The notes under the pieces are model-generated. The model was not told where the DNA came from. It saw only the letters and a list, made by a program, of their open reading frames with translations, and made no database searches. Below, piece by piece: positions 1-6,149 of a DNA stretch of 10,176 bases; position 1 is the first letter of the stretch; the number at the start of each line of letters is the position of its first letter. The DNA is taken from positions 1-10,176 of the forward strand of contig JABDKK010000075.1 in assembly GCA_013002265.1 (NCBI GenBank). Direction: 5' to 3'. The position numbers and the translations under genes are program-made. This DNA is from Candidatus Nitrosopumilus sp. (GTDB lineage: Archaea > Thermoproteota > Nitrososphaeria > Nitrososphaerales > Nitrosopumilaceae).

Positions 1-90
1 GCAATCACAGGAACACAGATGTGTTTTATGGTTATTCATACAATCTATACATTCGTAATGTTTTCTTGCCTCACATGCAGCACATATCAT
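1..90 (-). CDS. Cys-rich small protein, 5' part only (3' end outside window)
   Basis: Reading the minus strand from ATG at 90-88 gives 30 open codons up to the window edge, so only the N-terminus is visible. The peptide begins MICAACEARKHYECIDC and continues to a CSCDC cluster. Cysteines fall at residues 3, 6, 14, 17, 26, 28 and 30, with two CxxC pairs 11 residues apart and histidines at 11, 21 and 24. This pattern implies metal (probably zinc) binding, in a B-box or treble-clef-like arrangement. A T/A-rich box on the minus strand at about 121-131 could be its promoter. I do not recognise the family, and the function is unknown. The density of paired Cys/His makes a chance ORF unlikely. Confidence 0.55.
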   Translation of the reverse strand, partial: MICAACEARKHYECIDCMNNHKTHLCSCDC

Positions 91-156
91 CTTAATTTAC
101 TAGAACATAAGATGAATTTGAATTTTATCTAAATTAGAGCAATTCAATACCTAATT

Positions 157-644
157 TCACTTCTTCCAAGGATATTCAGTTAGATCAACATATCCTTGTG
201 GATCTAGTTCCTTTGTAAAACCTCTGTCGATGTTTATAAAATAAATGGAATGAATAGTGGCATTTAGAATATCATCATACACAATTGGAGGATTTTTGTA
301 ATATCTATCACACAGATCTTTAATTTTTAAAATATCTTCTTTTTTCTTGCACTGGGAGGGAGTTGAAAAATTTTGGATATGGGCAAAAATCCGATGGCAG
401 GAGTCGCTAATGAAAATTTTGAGCAATGTTGAGTGTATCTTGAAATCTTACTCATTGTTCTTGCAGCGTAGTAATCCAGAGCATCCATAGCATGTTCTGA
501 AGAGGTAAAACCTGCTTCAATTTCAAAAATGGTGTTTCTACCTCCTTTTTTTGCAAAAATATCGCAGACGAAACTTTGGACTTCTTTTTCTACGTCAACC
601 ACATATCCGCAAGAAATCAGACTACTTGCGCATATTAATTCCAA
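157..644 (-). pseudogene. Two-frame gene: possible PD-(D/E)XK nuclease-like protein, frameshifted at A AAA AAG
   Basis: The first frame runs from TTG at 644 and stops at 327 after reading ...LPPSARKKKIF. A second frame is open through the same place and continues ...KKKEDILKIKDLCDRYY to a TGA at 157-159. A -1 shift on the A run at 345-340 joins them into one protein of about 162 residues, and the join gives sensible sequence on both sides. The first part (GYVVDVEKEVQSFVCDIFAKK, then IFEIEAGF) has the beta-rich acidic pattern of restriction-endonuclease-fold proteins. Asp28, Glu41 and Glu43 are candidate acidic residues, but the usual ExK lysine is not obvious, so this family call is tentative. 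The shift could be a decaying gene, a one-base homopolymer sequencing error, or programmed frameshifting. A co-directional relic ends about 20 nt upstream. Confidence 0.5.
339..345 (-). other. A AAA AAG slippery heptamer in frame at the frame junction
   Basis: On the minus strand, positions 345-339 read AAAAAAG and are divided by the upstream frame as A AAA AAG. This is the X XXY YYZ form of a -1 slippery site, and the same heptamer is used in E. coli dnaX. A -1 slip here moves reading exactly from the frame that stops at 327 to the frame that stops at 157. No Shine-Dalgarno-like stimulator was seen upstream and no strong downstream stem was identified by eye. Confidence 0.45.
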
Positions 645-664
645 AATAGAATGGTTGATTTTTA

Positions 665-798
665 CTAGGTTTTTTGATACATGTCAATTAATTGATTCCT
701 AATATAGTTCAATTTTGAGACATCTTTTGGATTAAGATTTTGGAGAGTTTTTCACCCATCTTGCTTGCATCATTTTGGAATTTTTCCAAATCAATGAT
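665..798 (-). pseudogene. Short coding-like relic split over two frames
   Basis: On the minus strand one frame is open from after a TGA at 801-799 down to a TGA at 711-709 and reads IDLEKFQNDASKMGEKL. A second frame opens after a TGA at 754-752 and reads QNLNPKDVSKLNYIRNQL..., ending at TAG 667-665. Joining them with a single-base shift somewhere between 751 and 712 gives a lysine-rich, helical C-terminus of about 43 residues. No ATG is present, all three frames are stopped just upstream, and a TTG at 789-787 is the only plausible start. It lies about 20 nt upstream of the next broken gene on the same strand. It is best read as a gene remnant, but it is short enough that chance cannot be excluded. 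Confidence 0.32.
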
Positions 799-844
799 TC
801 AAACTAGGATAATTTTAGCAGTTTAAGAGTGAGTTATGAATGAC

Positions 845-856
845 TGATATAAAAAT
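845..856 (+). promoter_or_regulatory. Candidate TATA box upstream of the secreted protein gene
   Basis: The stretch GATATAAAAATA is the best TATA-like match in the spacer before the gene at 941. It would place the transcript start near 875 and leave a leader of roughly 65 nt. That is unlike the leaderless arrangement of other genes here, so the call is weak. Confidence 0.25.
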
Positions 857-940
857 AAGTCAAAATTGCTCAAAATAAATTGAAAAATAGCGAAATTTTC
901 TTCATACCATGTCTTAACAGCAAAAATTAGAAGATGAAAC

Positions 941-1864
941 ATGCTCAAAAACAAGGCAGTAATTGTATTCTTATTTTCAATAATGATGCTTTCATCATTC
1001 ATTCCACACTCTGAGGCAAAGCTTTGGGAATTAGTTATTGATTTGAATGTTGAAAAGGGTTCAATCCATTCGGGCGAATCTGTAATTATTACAGGCAAAG
1101 TAGTTGATCATTCCTACAAGCCAATTAGAGGGGCAGAGGTACTAATTAGATCCGGTTCGGATACGACAAAAACATTTACCGACCCTTGGGGAGTTTTTAG
1201 AGGAGAATTCAAAGATTTTCATAGAACCCCGGGAACATATACTGTCAATGTTGTTGCATCATGGTATGGAATGACAGGATTAACCAGCACCCAATTTCAA
1301 GTAAAAGGAGAAATTTCACAGATTACAGTTCTCCAAGAAAAATTAAACACGGAGCAGGCAATAAGATATCTTGGAGCAGATGAAAAGGATTTTCTTAAAG
1401 ATCCTATTGGGCAAACTTTGTTCAAATATTATCACGGATTATTGAACAATCTTGTCTTAGAGCAAAAAGAAGACAGAGAGAGAAACCCAGACCAAACATA
1501 CGTCGAACAACAACGAAAAATTTCAAATGCATTAAGAGAGCAAGCCATAGTTGAATTTAATCCACATCCCGGAACTTATGGTGGATATCAGTATGAAGAT
1601 TACATAAATAATGTCAACCCAGAGATTAGAGAATTGATAGGAAGCCAGCTAAACTTTACAAAGAATAATTTTGAACAAGCACAAACAATCAGAGATCAGA
1701 TTCTTGCAAATGGAGGAACCTATGAAGAAGCTAGAGCAGCATATCTCAGTTTATTGACAATTTCCAAAGAGACACTAGAGGAGTTTAATCAAAAAATGAT
1801 TAATGAAAAAAATGAAAAGATTTCTAAAGAAAATCAAACTGATGTAAGTTCTGAAAACCAATGA
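941..1864 (+). CDS. Secreted protein with N-terminal Ig-like (beta-sandwich) domain
   Basis: 307 residues. The N-terminus is a classical Sec signal peptide: a short basic start (MLKNK), a hydrophobic core to about residue 20, and a likely cleavage after SEA at 26. Residues about 31-122 look like a beta-sandwich of the carboxypeptidase-regulatory or macroglobulin MG2 type. They show GESVIITGKVVD, PIRGAEVLIR, a TDPWGVFRGEF strand pair and PGTYTVNVVAS. The remaining part, 125-307, is polar, helical and Lys/Glu/Gln-rich with no membrane anchor at the C-terminus. The protein should therefore be exported and either released or held by other envelope components. No catalytic motif was seen. It stands alone between a relic and a small zinc-ribbon gene. 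Secretion is well supported, but the function is unknown. Confidence 0.85.
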   Translation: MLKNKAVIVFLFSIMMLSSFIPHSEAKLWELVIDLNVEKGSIHSGESVIITGKVVDHSYKPIRGAEVLIRSGSDTTKTFTDPWGVFRGEFKDFHRTPGTYTVNVVASWYGMTGLTSTQFQVKGEISQITVLQEKLNTEQAIRYLGADEKDFLKDPIGQTLFKYYHGLLNNLVLEQKEDRERNPDQTYVEQQRKISNALREQAIVEFNPHPGTYGGYQYEDYINNVNPEIRELIGSQLNFTKNNFEQAQTIRDQILANGGTYEEARAAYLSLLTISKETLEEFNQKMINEKNEKISKENQTDVSSENQ

Positions 1865-1890
1865 ACAATTGATAACTTCTACGCGGGCCT

Positions 1891-1896
1891 TATATT
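1891..1896 (+). promoter_or_regulatory. TATA box of the 55-codon zinc-ribbon gene
   Basis: The stretch TTATATTC begins at about 1890, 28 nt before the ATG at 1919. That is the spacing expected for an archaeal leaderless transcript starting at the A of the ATG. This supports the small gene as real. Confidence 0.5.
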
Positions 1897-1918
1897 CAAA
1901 ATTACATAAAAACCATTA

Positions 1919-2086
1919 ATGAAGATAGATATTCCATTACCCTGTCCATCTTGTGGAGGGAAGATGTATTCAGTATGCTATGAATCAGCATTTACACTTC
2001 TAAAAAAGCGAAGTTGGCAAGTGTGTAAAGAGTGTAGTTTTGAGAGAAACTCCGAAGAATTCAAAAAATCAATCTGCTGTGCATAA
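1919..2086 (+). CDS. Small zinc-ribbon protein, 55 aa
   Basis: The ORF is ATG at 1919 to TAA at 2084-2086. The product starts MKIDIPLPCPSCGGKM and has a second pair CKEC, so Cys9, Cys12, Cys36 and Cys39 form a four-Cys zinc ribbon with 23 residues between pairs. Cys20 and a Cys53-Cys54 doublet near the C-terminus are additional and unusual. There is no signal peptide or membrane segment, so it should be cytoplasmic. Such small ribbons usually bind nucleic acid or act as protein adaptors, but nothing here defines a partner. A TATA box 28 nt upstream of the start fits a leaderless mRNA. A T-rich stretch follows the stop before the convergent tbp gene. Confidence 0.72.
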   Translation: MKIDIPLPCPSCGGKMYSVCYESAFTLLKKRSWQVCKECSFERNSEEFKKSICCA

Positions 2087-2096
2087 CAGGATTTCA

Positions 2097-2120
2097 TATT
2101 TTTTATTAAATTTTTTATTT
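2097..2120 (+). terminator. T-rich transcription stop region
   Basis: Two T runs, at about 2100-2105 and 2111-2116, follow the zinc-ribbon gene by 10-30 nt. Archaeal RNA polymerase terminates on T-rich non-template tracts without a hairpin, so this is a plausible stop for the plus-strand transcript facing tbp. Confidence 0.4.
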
Positions 2121-2134
2121 AATCATATTAATGA

Positions 2135-2695
2135 TTAATCATATACCATTAGATTTTTTTCCTCAAGCAGGTTATGGATTTGATGAACAGAGCGATGAAT
2201 CTCTTTTTCAAGTTTTGCGCCAACACAAACAAGTTTTCCGGATGCAAAAATTAGAATCACAGTTTTAGGGTCAAGCATTCTGTGAATGAGCCCAGGAAAT
2301 TGTTCTGGTTCATACATACTGCGTGGAAGAGTCCGTGCAGCCTGTTCCAAATTTACCTTCCCACCTAAATTAATGGAGGAAACGATGTTTTGAATTGTAA
2401 CTATTGGGTCATTTTTTATTTTGACTTTGCCTTTTCTTAGAATTCCAACAACTTTATTGACAGCAGTTTCAGCTAGTTCATGGGATTTTGCTCCTGTGCA
2501 CACCATCTTGCCAGTACTAAAAAGCAATGTAGCAGTTTTGGGAGTTCTGAGTCTAAATACTGCCCCTGGAAACTGTTCTGGATTATACTCAACATCAGGA
2601 AATTTTTTTGTGATATCTACAAGATCCAGTTTTTGGTCAATGGTAGCAGAAGCAACGACATTAACTATTGAAATTAGAGGTTTAGTTTGAGTCAT
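2135..2695 (-). CDS. tbp: TATA-box-binding protein (TBP)
   Basis: 186 residues, the normal length for archaeal TBP. It is the general factor that binds the TATA box and, with TFB, recruits RNA polymerase. The protein is a clear twofold repeat. Residues about 8-93 carry YNPEQFPGAVFRLRTPK, then LLFSTGKMVCTGAK. Residues about 98-183 carry YEPEQFPGLIHRMLDPK, then ILIFASGKLVCVGAK. The PEQFPG, R-x-x-x-PK and F-x-SGK-x-VC-x-GAK signatures are diagnostic of the DNA-binding saddle. The start is ATG at 2695, 20 nt after the tfb stop, with no convincing TATA box in the gap. This suggests cotranscription from the tfb promoter. The N-terminus is short, as usual in archaea. The identification is near certain. 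Confidence 0.97.
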   Translation of the reverse strand: MTQTKPLISIVNVVASATIDQKLDLVDITKKFPDVEYNPEQFPGAVFRLRTPKTATLLFSTGKMVCTGAKSHELAETAVNKVVGILRKGKVKIKNDPIVTIQNIVSSINLGGKVNLEQAARTLPRSMYEPEQFPGLIHRMLDPKTVILIFASGKLVCVGAKLEKEIHRSVHQIHNLLEEKNLMVYD

Positions 2696-2715
2696 TCTTT
2701 ATTATTTTTCTCAAC

Positions 2716-3636
2716 CTATAGTTCCATATCTTGATCTAGTCTGAGACCTTTGTAACGATTTCTAATTGTAACTTCTGTAACATTTGCAGCTTCAGCAATA
2801 TCTCGCTGAGTTCTGTCTTCACAATTTTTAACACAGGACAAGTATAGTGCTGCGGCAGCTAATCCCATAGGATCCTTTCCAGCAGATTCTTTATGCTCTT
2901 GTGCTTCTTTTAGAACCTTTATTCCATATCGTTTTGTTTTTTCAGAAATTCCAAGTTTACTTGCAATTCGAGATACACATTGAGTGGCATCAACTACTGG
3001 CATTTTTAGTTCTAATTCTTTATGTAAAAGCCGATAACATCTTGCAATATCTTTTTTCTTAATGTTTCCAGCTTCTGCAACATCTTTTAAAGTTCTTGGA
3101 GTTTCTGTGTCCCTACATGCAGCATAAAGCGCAGAAGCAATTAAAGCAGAAATAGAGCGTCCTTTAACAAGGCCTTTTTCCAAAGCCTTTCTGTAGATAT
3201 AAGCTGCCTTTTCAATAACTGAATCAGATAACGAAAGTTTGTCTTTTAATCTTGCCAATTCGTTTAGGGCTTGTCTTAAATTTTTATCAGCAGAAGCATT
3301 TACCTTACTTCTACTATCCCATGTTCTTAATCGTTCAATTGTACTCTTCATAGTTGATGTAAGAGGTTTTCCAGAAGAATCACGATTAATTGGATTGATA
3401 ATTGTTGCAAGACCCCTATCATGCATAGCTAGTGATGTCGGTGCACCTGTTCTAGTAGGATCGGCGCCACCTTCTTTTGAAAAAGACCTCCATTCAGGTC
3501 CAGAATCTTGCAAAGTTTCAGTTATGACATATCCACATTGACCACAAAATCGCTCACCAGTATCATTATCTGTGAGCATTCCTTTTTTTCCACATCTACG
3601 ACAAATCGAGTCAGCATTGATAGTTTCTAAGACCAA
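2716..3636 (-). CDS. tfb: Transcription initiation factor B (TFB, TFIIB homologue)
   Basis: About 306 residues from TTG at 3636. TFB bridges TBP-DNA and RNA polymerase. An N-terminal zinc ribbon is visible as CRRC and CGQC (Cys12, Cys15, Cys31, Cys34) around the conserved LTDNDTGERFCGQCG. It is followed by the PEWRSF motif near residue 49 and the B-finger/reader segment (TSLAMHDRGLATII, about 67-80). Two cyclin repeats fill about 105-300, the first with GRSISALIASALYAACR and the second with DPMGLAAAALYLSC. A helix-turn-helix-like end (RDIAEAANVTEVTIRNRYKGL) reads the BRE. An upstream in-frame TTG at 3648 would add the unlikely MVIF. The 3636 start is preferred because it lacks that hydrophobic extension and a TATA-like box lies about 26 nt upstream. 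Archaea of this group carry several TFBs, so which paralogue this is cannot be told here. Confidence 0.96.
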   Translation of the reverse strand: MVLETINADSICRRCGKKGMLTDNDTGERFCGQCGYVITETLQDSGPEWRSFSKEGGADPTRTGAPTSLAMHDRGLATIINPINRDSSGKPLTSTMKSTIERLRTWDSRSKVNASADKNLRQALNELARLKDKLSLSDSVIEKAAYIYRKALEKGLVKGRSISALIASALYAACRDTETPRTLKDVAEAGNIKKKDIARCYRLLHKELELKMPVVDATQCVSRIASKLGISEKTKRYGIKVLKEAQEHKESAGKDPMGLAAAALYLSCVKNCEDRTQRDIAEAANVTEVTIRNRYKGLRLDQDMEL

Positions 3637-3640
3637 AAAT

Positions 3641-3658
3641 ATAACCAATATTGGTTAT
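3641..3658. promoter_or_regulatory. Perfect 18-bp palindrome over the tfb transcription start region
   Basis: ATAACCAATATTGGTTAT is its own reverse complement over all 18 bases. It lies between the TATA-like box (3656-3668) and the preferred start codon (3636), where a bound dimer would block initiation. The size and position are those of a dimeric repressor operator. Which regulator binds is unknown. Confidence 0.5.
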
Positions 3659-3668
3659 TTTATTCACT
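3656..3668 (-). promoter_or_regulatory. TATA-like box of the tfb-tbp operon
   Basis: The minus strand reads GTGAATAAAATAA here, centred about 26 nt upstream of the TTG at 3636. A second TATA-like element (CATATAG, minus strand, about 3668-3674) sits a few bases further upstream and would suit the 3648 start. The assignment is therefore not unique. Confidence 0.4.
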
Positions 3669-3732
3669 ATATGAACTGGTTTATTTTGTGTTTTTTTGAG
3701 AAAATACTCCAAAATCAGCATTTTTACTGCCA

Positions 3733-5088
3733 TTACAGCGTTACACGATAGTAATCAAGCCTTTCAGGATTTAATTGCTGTACAAATTCAATATTTTCAT
3801 GTCTGTCAATTCTGTTTTGAATTACGTCACGTAATTGCAAACTAGTCACATAGGAATATCCCTGTTTTTTTACAGCATCATTAAACACTTTTCTCAAAGA
3901 TGATCCACCACCATGTCCCCAATAACCCATTTCAAGTGCTAAAGGTTCCAAAAAGACAGTATTGAATTTACCATGATTTTCATCCTTTATGCTTCGAATG
4001 AGGGAATAATTTTCAAGAGGCCCACCCTTTGCAAATCCAATGATTTTACCATCTTCGGAGGCAAACCTCAATGTAACCAAAATAGTTTTAGGATCATGAA
4101 GAGATTCAAAAAAAGTTTTTTTGTTAAATTGTAGTTGTTCAGGAATTTCATCAAATATTTCAAATAATTTTTGTTCATATTCTAGATTTGTTTCATCATA
4201 TTTTTCTAAATGAGGGATTAGTGAAATATTTTTGAAAACTATGTCGCTTCGGATTTGAATTTCTTTTTGTCGTAGTTTGTAAAAATTCAAAATATTGTAG
4301 ATAAATGTGTCACCCATGGGTTTTGGTAAAGATAGAATTACTTTATCAGTCATTTCACGTTCCTCAGTCATTAGTACTTCAAAAAATCTAATACTTTCCC
4401 TAACCACATATTCAGGATTCCAACCCAATGAATGTGCATTTTTTTTGGCCAAAGCCATAGCATCTAAAAAGCCACCTAGAGCATAAGCTCCAATTCTATC
4501 TGCGACAGATAAAAACCATCCCAGTTTCATATAATGTTCCTGTTTTTGTTCATTAGTAGAATACTTGGATTTTGAAAAATGATCATCAATCATAAAATCA
4601 ATTTCACTGTTTCTTGATTCCCATGGATATGTAGTTCTTAAAATTAAAATTGCTACAAGATGTGGATCAATTTCACATTTTTCAAATAATTTTAAAAGAG
4701 TGTTATCTATGGTGACAAAGTCAGCGGCAAATATTTCAAGAGGCCTATCTTGTATTTTATCAGGTTCAAAATCATGAAATAGTGCTGCAGCAAATAGATG
4801 CTTAAAATCTTCTTTAAGGATTATTGATTGGAATTCCTTTCCCCTTGAGGCCATTAATGTATTATGAGTAACAACCAGTTCATGGCTGGTATTATGAAAG
4901 CCATAATACTGTCCATCTAGTTTTTGTTTTTTGAATTTTTCTAAACTGTAATTGAGAAGCTCATAATAGCAAAAATCATCCAAACCCTCATTTTTAAATA
5001 ATTTGATAATTTCATCGTGTAATTTTGAAAGACTTGGGATATTTTGCTCAACCAACAGTTGTACTGAATAATTCACCAATATAGACAT
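3733..5088 (-). CDS. HD-domain metal-dependent phosphohydrolase fused to a GNAT-like acetyltransferase domain
   Basis: About 451 residues from ATG at 5088 (an in-frame TTG at 5115 would add nine). The first part is an HD domain. It has YYGFHNTSHELV (His65, His69), AALFHDFEPD (His105-Asp106) and VADRIGA (Asp197), the metal ligands of HD phosphohydrolases, and is close to the YHNxxHxxxV form. After a helical linker, residues about 325-451 resemble a GNAT fold: KTILVTLRF, KIIGFAKGG, then VFLEPLALEMGYWGHGGGSSL. In the last segment the G-rich turn at 387-398 matches the acetyl-CoA pyrophosphate loop. No membrane segment or signal is present. It lies upstream of tfb on the same strand but is separated by about 95 nt that hold the tfb promoter. 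The HD substrate (nucleotide, cyclic nucleotide or other phosphoester) and the acetyl acceptor cannot be read from the sequence. Confidence 0.8.
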   Translation of the reverse strand: MSILVNYSVQLLVEQNIPSLSKLHDEIIKLFKNEGLDDFCYYELLNYSLEKFKKQKLDGQYYGFHNTSHELVVTHNTLMASRGKEFQSIILKEDFKHLFAAALFHDFEPDKIQDRPLEIFAADFVTIDNTLLKLFEKCEIDPHLVAILILRTTYPWESRNSEIDFMIDDHFSKSKYSTNEQKQEHYMKLGWFLSVADRIGAYALGGFLDAMALAKKNAHSLGWNPEYVVRESIRFFEVLMTEEREMTDKVILSLPKPMGDTFIYNILNFYKLRQKEIQIRSDIVFKNISLIPHLEKYDETNLEYEQKLFEIFDEIPEQLQFNKKTFFESLHDPKTILVTLRFASEDGKIIGFAKGGPLENYSLIRSIKDENHGKFNTVFLEPLALEMGYWGHGGGSSLRKVFNDAVKKQGYSYVTSLQLRDVIQNRIDRHENIEFVQQLNPERLDYYRVTL

Positions 5089-5159
5089 ACACAGGTAAAT
5101 TTTTCTAAATACCAAGATGATTTAAAATCAAATATGTGAAAAATGTCAAAATTTTGATG

Positions 5160-5165
5160 TATATA
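5160..5165 (+). promoter_or_regulatory. TATA box of the ArsC/Spx-like gene
   Basis: TATATA starts 28 nt upstream of the ATG at 5188, which fits a leaderless transcript. It lies in the divergent spacer shared with the HD-GNAT gene. For that gene, AT-rich boxes on the minus strand at 5121-5127 and 5105-5111 are the only candidates. Confidence 0.5.
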
Positions 5166-5187
5166 CTAGTTATCTAAATAGACTATA

Positions 5188-5541
5188 ATGAGTAAAAATG
5201 AAAAAATTATCACATATCATAAAGCAAGCTGCATCACATGCAAAAAAACCATTTCGCAGTTGGAACGAATGAAAGTTGATCTTAAAAAGAGGGATTTTTT
5301 CAAAGAACCATTTACAGAATCAGAATTAAAAAAAATAATCAAGTTAACTGGAAAAAAACCTTCTGAGATGATTAGAAAAAGAGACAAAATGTACAAGGAG
5401 TTTGACTTGGATAATAATAAAAAAACAGACAGTCAAATAATCAAGTTAATGGTGAAACATCCAGGATTGATCATGCGGCCCATAATCATTGCAGAAAATA
5501 AGGCATTCGTGGGAAAAATTGATACAAAACTTATCAAATAA
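5188..5541 (+). CDS. ArsC/Spx-family thioredoxin-fold protein
   Basis: 117 residues, the usual length for the ArsC/Spx/YffB family. The N-terminal strand IITYHKASCITCKK carries a CxxC pair (Cys15, Cys18) at the thioredoxin-fold active site. It is followed by the family-typical KRDFFKEPFTESELKKII, the helix GKKPSEMIRKRDKMYKE (Arg63, Arg65) and GLIMRPIII with Arg97 before the cis-proline. Known ArsC enzymes use one catalytic Cys and three arginines. Here the last arginine position (after the final beta strand, KAFVGK) is not obvious, and a second Cys sits in the active site. A thiol-redox or reductase role other than arsenate reduction is therefore equally possible. No ars operon partners are nearby. 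It is probably expressed as a single leaderless gene. Its stop lies 2 bp from the end of the convergent SWIM gene. Confidence 0.82.
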   Translation: MSKNEKIITYHKASCITCKKTISQLERMKVDLKKRDFFKEPFTESELKKIIKLTGKKPSEMIRKRDKMYKEFDLDNNKKTDSQIIKLMVKHPGLIMRPIIIAENKAFVGKIDTKLIK

Positions 5542-5543
5542 TT

Positions 5544-5786
5544 TTACAGATTTTCTTTTTTGAAAATTCTAATTGCTTCCAAGTGAGAGCAATTTGCGTT
5601 TAGACCCTTTCCATGATGAAACTTGTAAAAATTTTTGAAGCCAGGGCATTCACAAGTATCAGATGTCACAAAATATGACTTTGTAGGATCAGATGAAGAC
5701 TTTATTTGAAATAGATCATCATCAATTTTAACAACTCCTCCATTTTCTACTAGTTTTTTTGCTTTTTTTATTGTGTTTGCGCTCAT
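5544..5786 (-). CDS. Small SWIM-type zinc-finger protein, 80 aa
   Basis: The 80-residue product contains CECPGF and, 18 residues later, CSHLEA. This gives Cys45-x-Cys47-x18-Cys66-x-His68, the CxCx(n)CxH signature of SWIM zinc fingers. An N-terminal helix (IKKAKKLVENGGVVKI) and a short beta region (DLFQIKSSSDPTKSYFVT) precede it. SWIM domains bind DNA or proteins and occur with recombination factors and Swi2/Snf2 ATPases. Here the domain stands alone in a short protein, so it is likely an adaptor. The start is ATG at 5786, 18 nt after the stop of the upstream 97-residue gene, which suggests an operon. The family call is strong, the process unknown. Confidence 0.8.
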   Translation of the reverse strand: MSANTIKKAKKLVENGGVVKIDDDLFQIKSSSDPTKSYFVTSDTCECPGFKNFYKFHHGKGLNANCSHLEAIRIFKKENL

Positions 5787-5804
5787 GATTTTATTAGAAA
5801 TAGA

Positions 5805-6098
5805 TCATTTTTTATTCTTTAATTTTTTCCGGATATTACTCCATTCTTCACCCTCTTGAGCCATCGCATTCTCATACAGCAATTCAAAGCTCCATGACAG
5901 AATTTCTCCCCAAATGGCCTTTAATGATTCATCATCAGTCCACAAAATACTAGTTTTGACTGCATTCATTGCAAAGATATTATTGGCATTTTTAGTTGGG
6001 TTTTTACTCCATTTTTTTAGTACTCCGTCACAAAATTCCAAAATTTCAGTTTTTGAAAGTACTAGATTATCTGGATCAAAAGAAGATTTTTTACTCAT
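5805..6098 (-). CDS. Uncharacterised helical protein, about 97 aa
   Basis: ATG at 6098 is preferred over an in-frame TTG at 6113 because a TATA box centred about 28 nt upstream (6121-6132) fits a leaderless start. The protein is soluble, with no signal or membrane segment. It is mostly helical by pattern: LSKTEILEFCDGVLKKWSKN, a central FAMNAVKTSILW, then LKAIWGEILSWSFELLYENAM, ending in a basic tail RKKLKNKK. The aromatic-rich amphipathic helices suggest a small helical bundle. I do not recognise the family. The SWIM zinc-finger gene follows after 18 nt on the same strand, so the two products may act together. Confidence 0.72.
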   Translation of the reverse strand: MSKKSSFDPDNLVLSKTEILEFCDGVLKKWSKNPTKNANNIFAMNAVKTSILWTDDESLKAIWGEILSWSFELLYENAMAQEGEEWSNIRKKLKNKK

Positions 6099-6120
6099 GA
6101 CATTTAACCTCAAACTTGAT

Positions 6121-6132
6121 TAAAATATTTTA
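6121..6132. promoter_or_regulatory. Symmetric TATA box (TAAAATATTTTA), possibly bidirectional
   Basis: TAAAATATTTTA is a perfect 12-bp palindrome. Its centre is about 28 nt from the minus-strand ATG at 6098 and about 24 nt from a plus-strand ATG at 6150, so it could serve leaderless transcription in both directions. Confidence 0.45.
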
Positions 6133-6149
6133 GTTAGATTTCATTACTC

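Noticed and set aside
774..790. Inverted repeat TTTGGAAtttTTCCAAA as an operator
   Set aside because: It lies inside the coding-like relic, where it encodes DLEKFQN, and is not placed near a clear promoter, so it may be incidental.
823..1098. 91-codon minus-strand ORF over the signal-peptide region
   Set aside because: It overlaps the secreted protein start and the AT-rich spacer, has no recognisable motif, and ends within the upstream spacer.
2120..2146. Repeated ATTAATCAT words near the tbp stop
   Set aside because: These are short AT-rich repeats expected by chance in this composition, and they partly fall in the tbp coding end.
2421..2690. Plus-strand ORFs across tbp
   Set aside because: They lie wholly within the certain tbp gene, and their peptides have no motif.
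3239..3541. Plus-strand 100-codon ORF across tfb
   Set aside because: It is antisense to the conserved cyclin-repeat and B-finger region of tfb and has no independent support.
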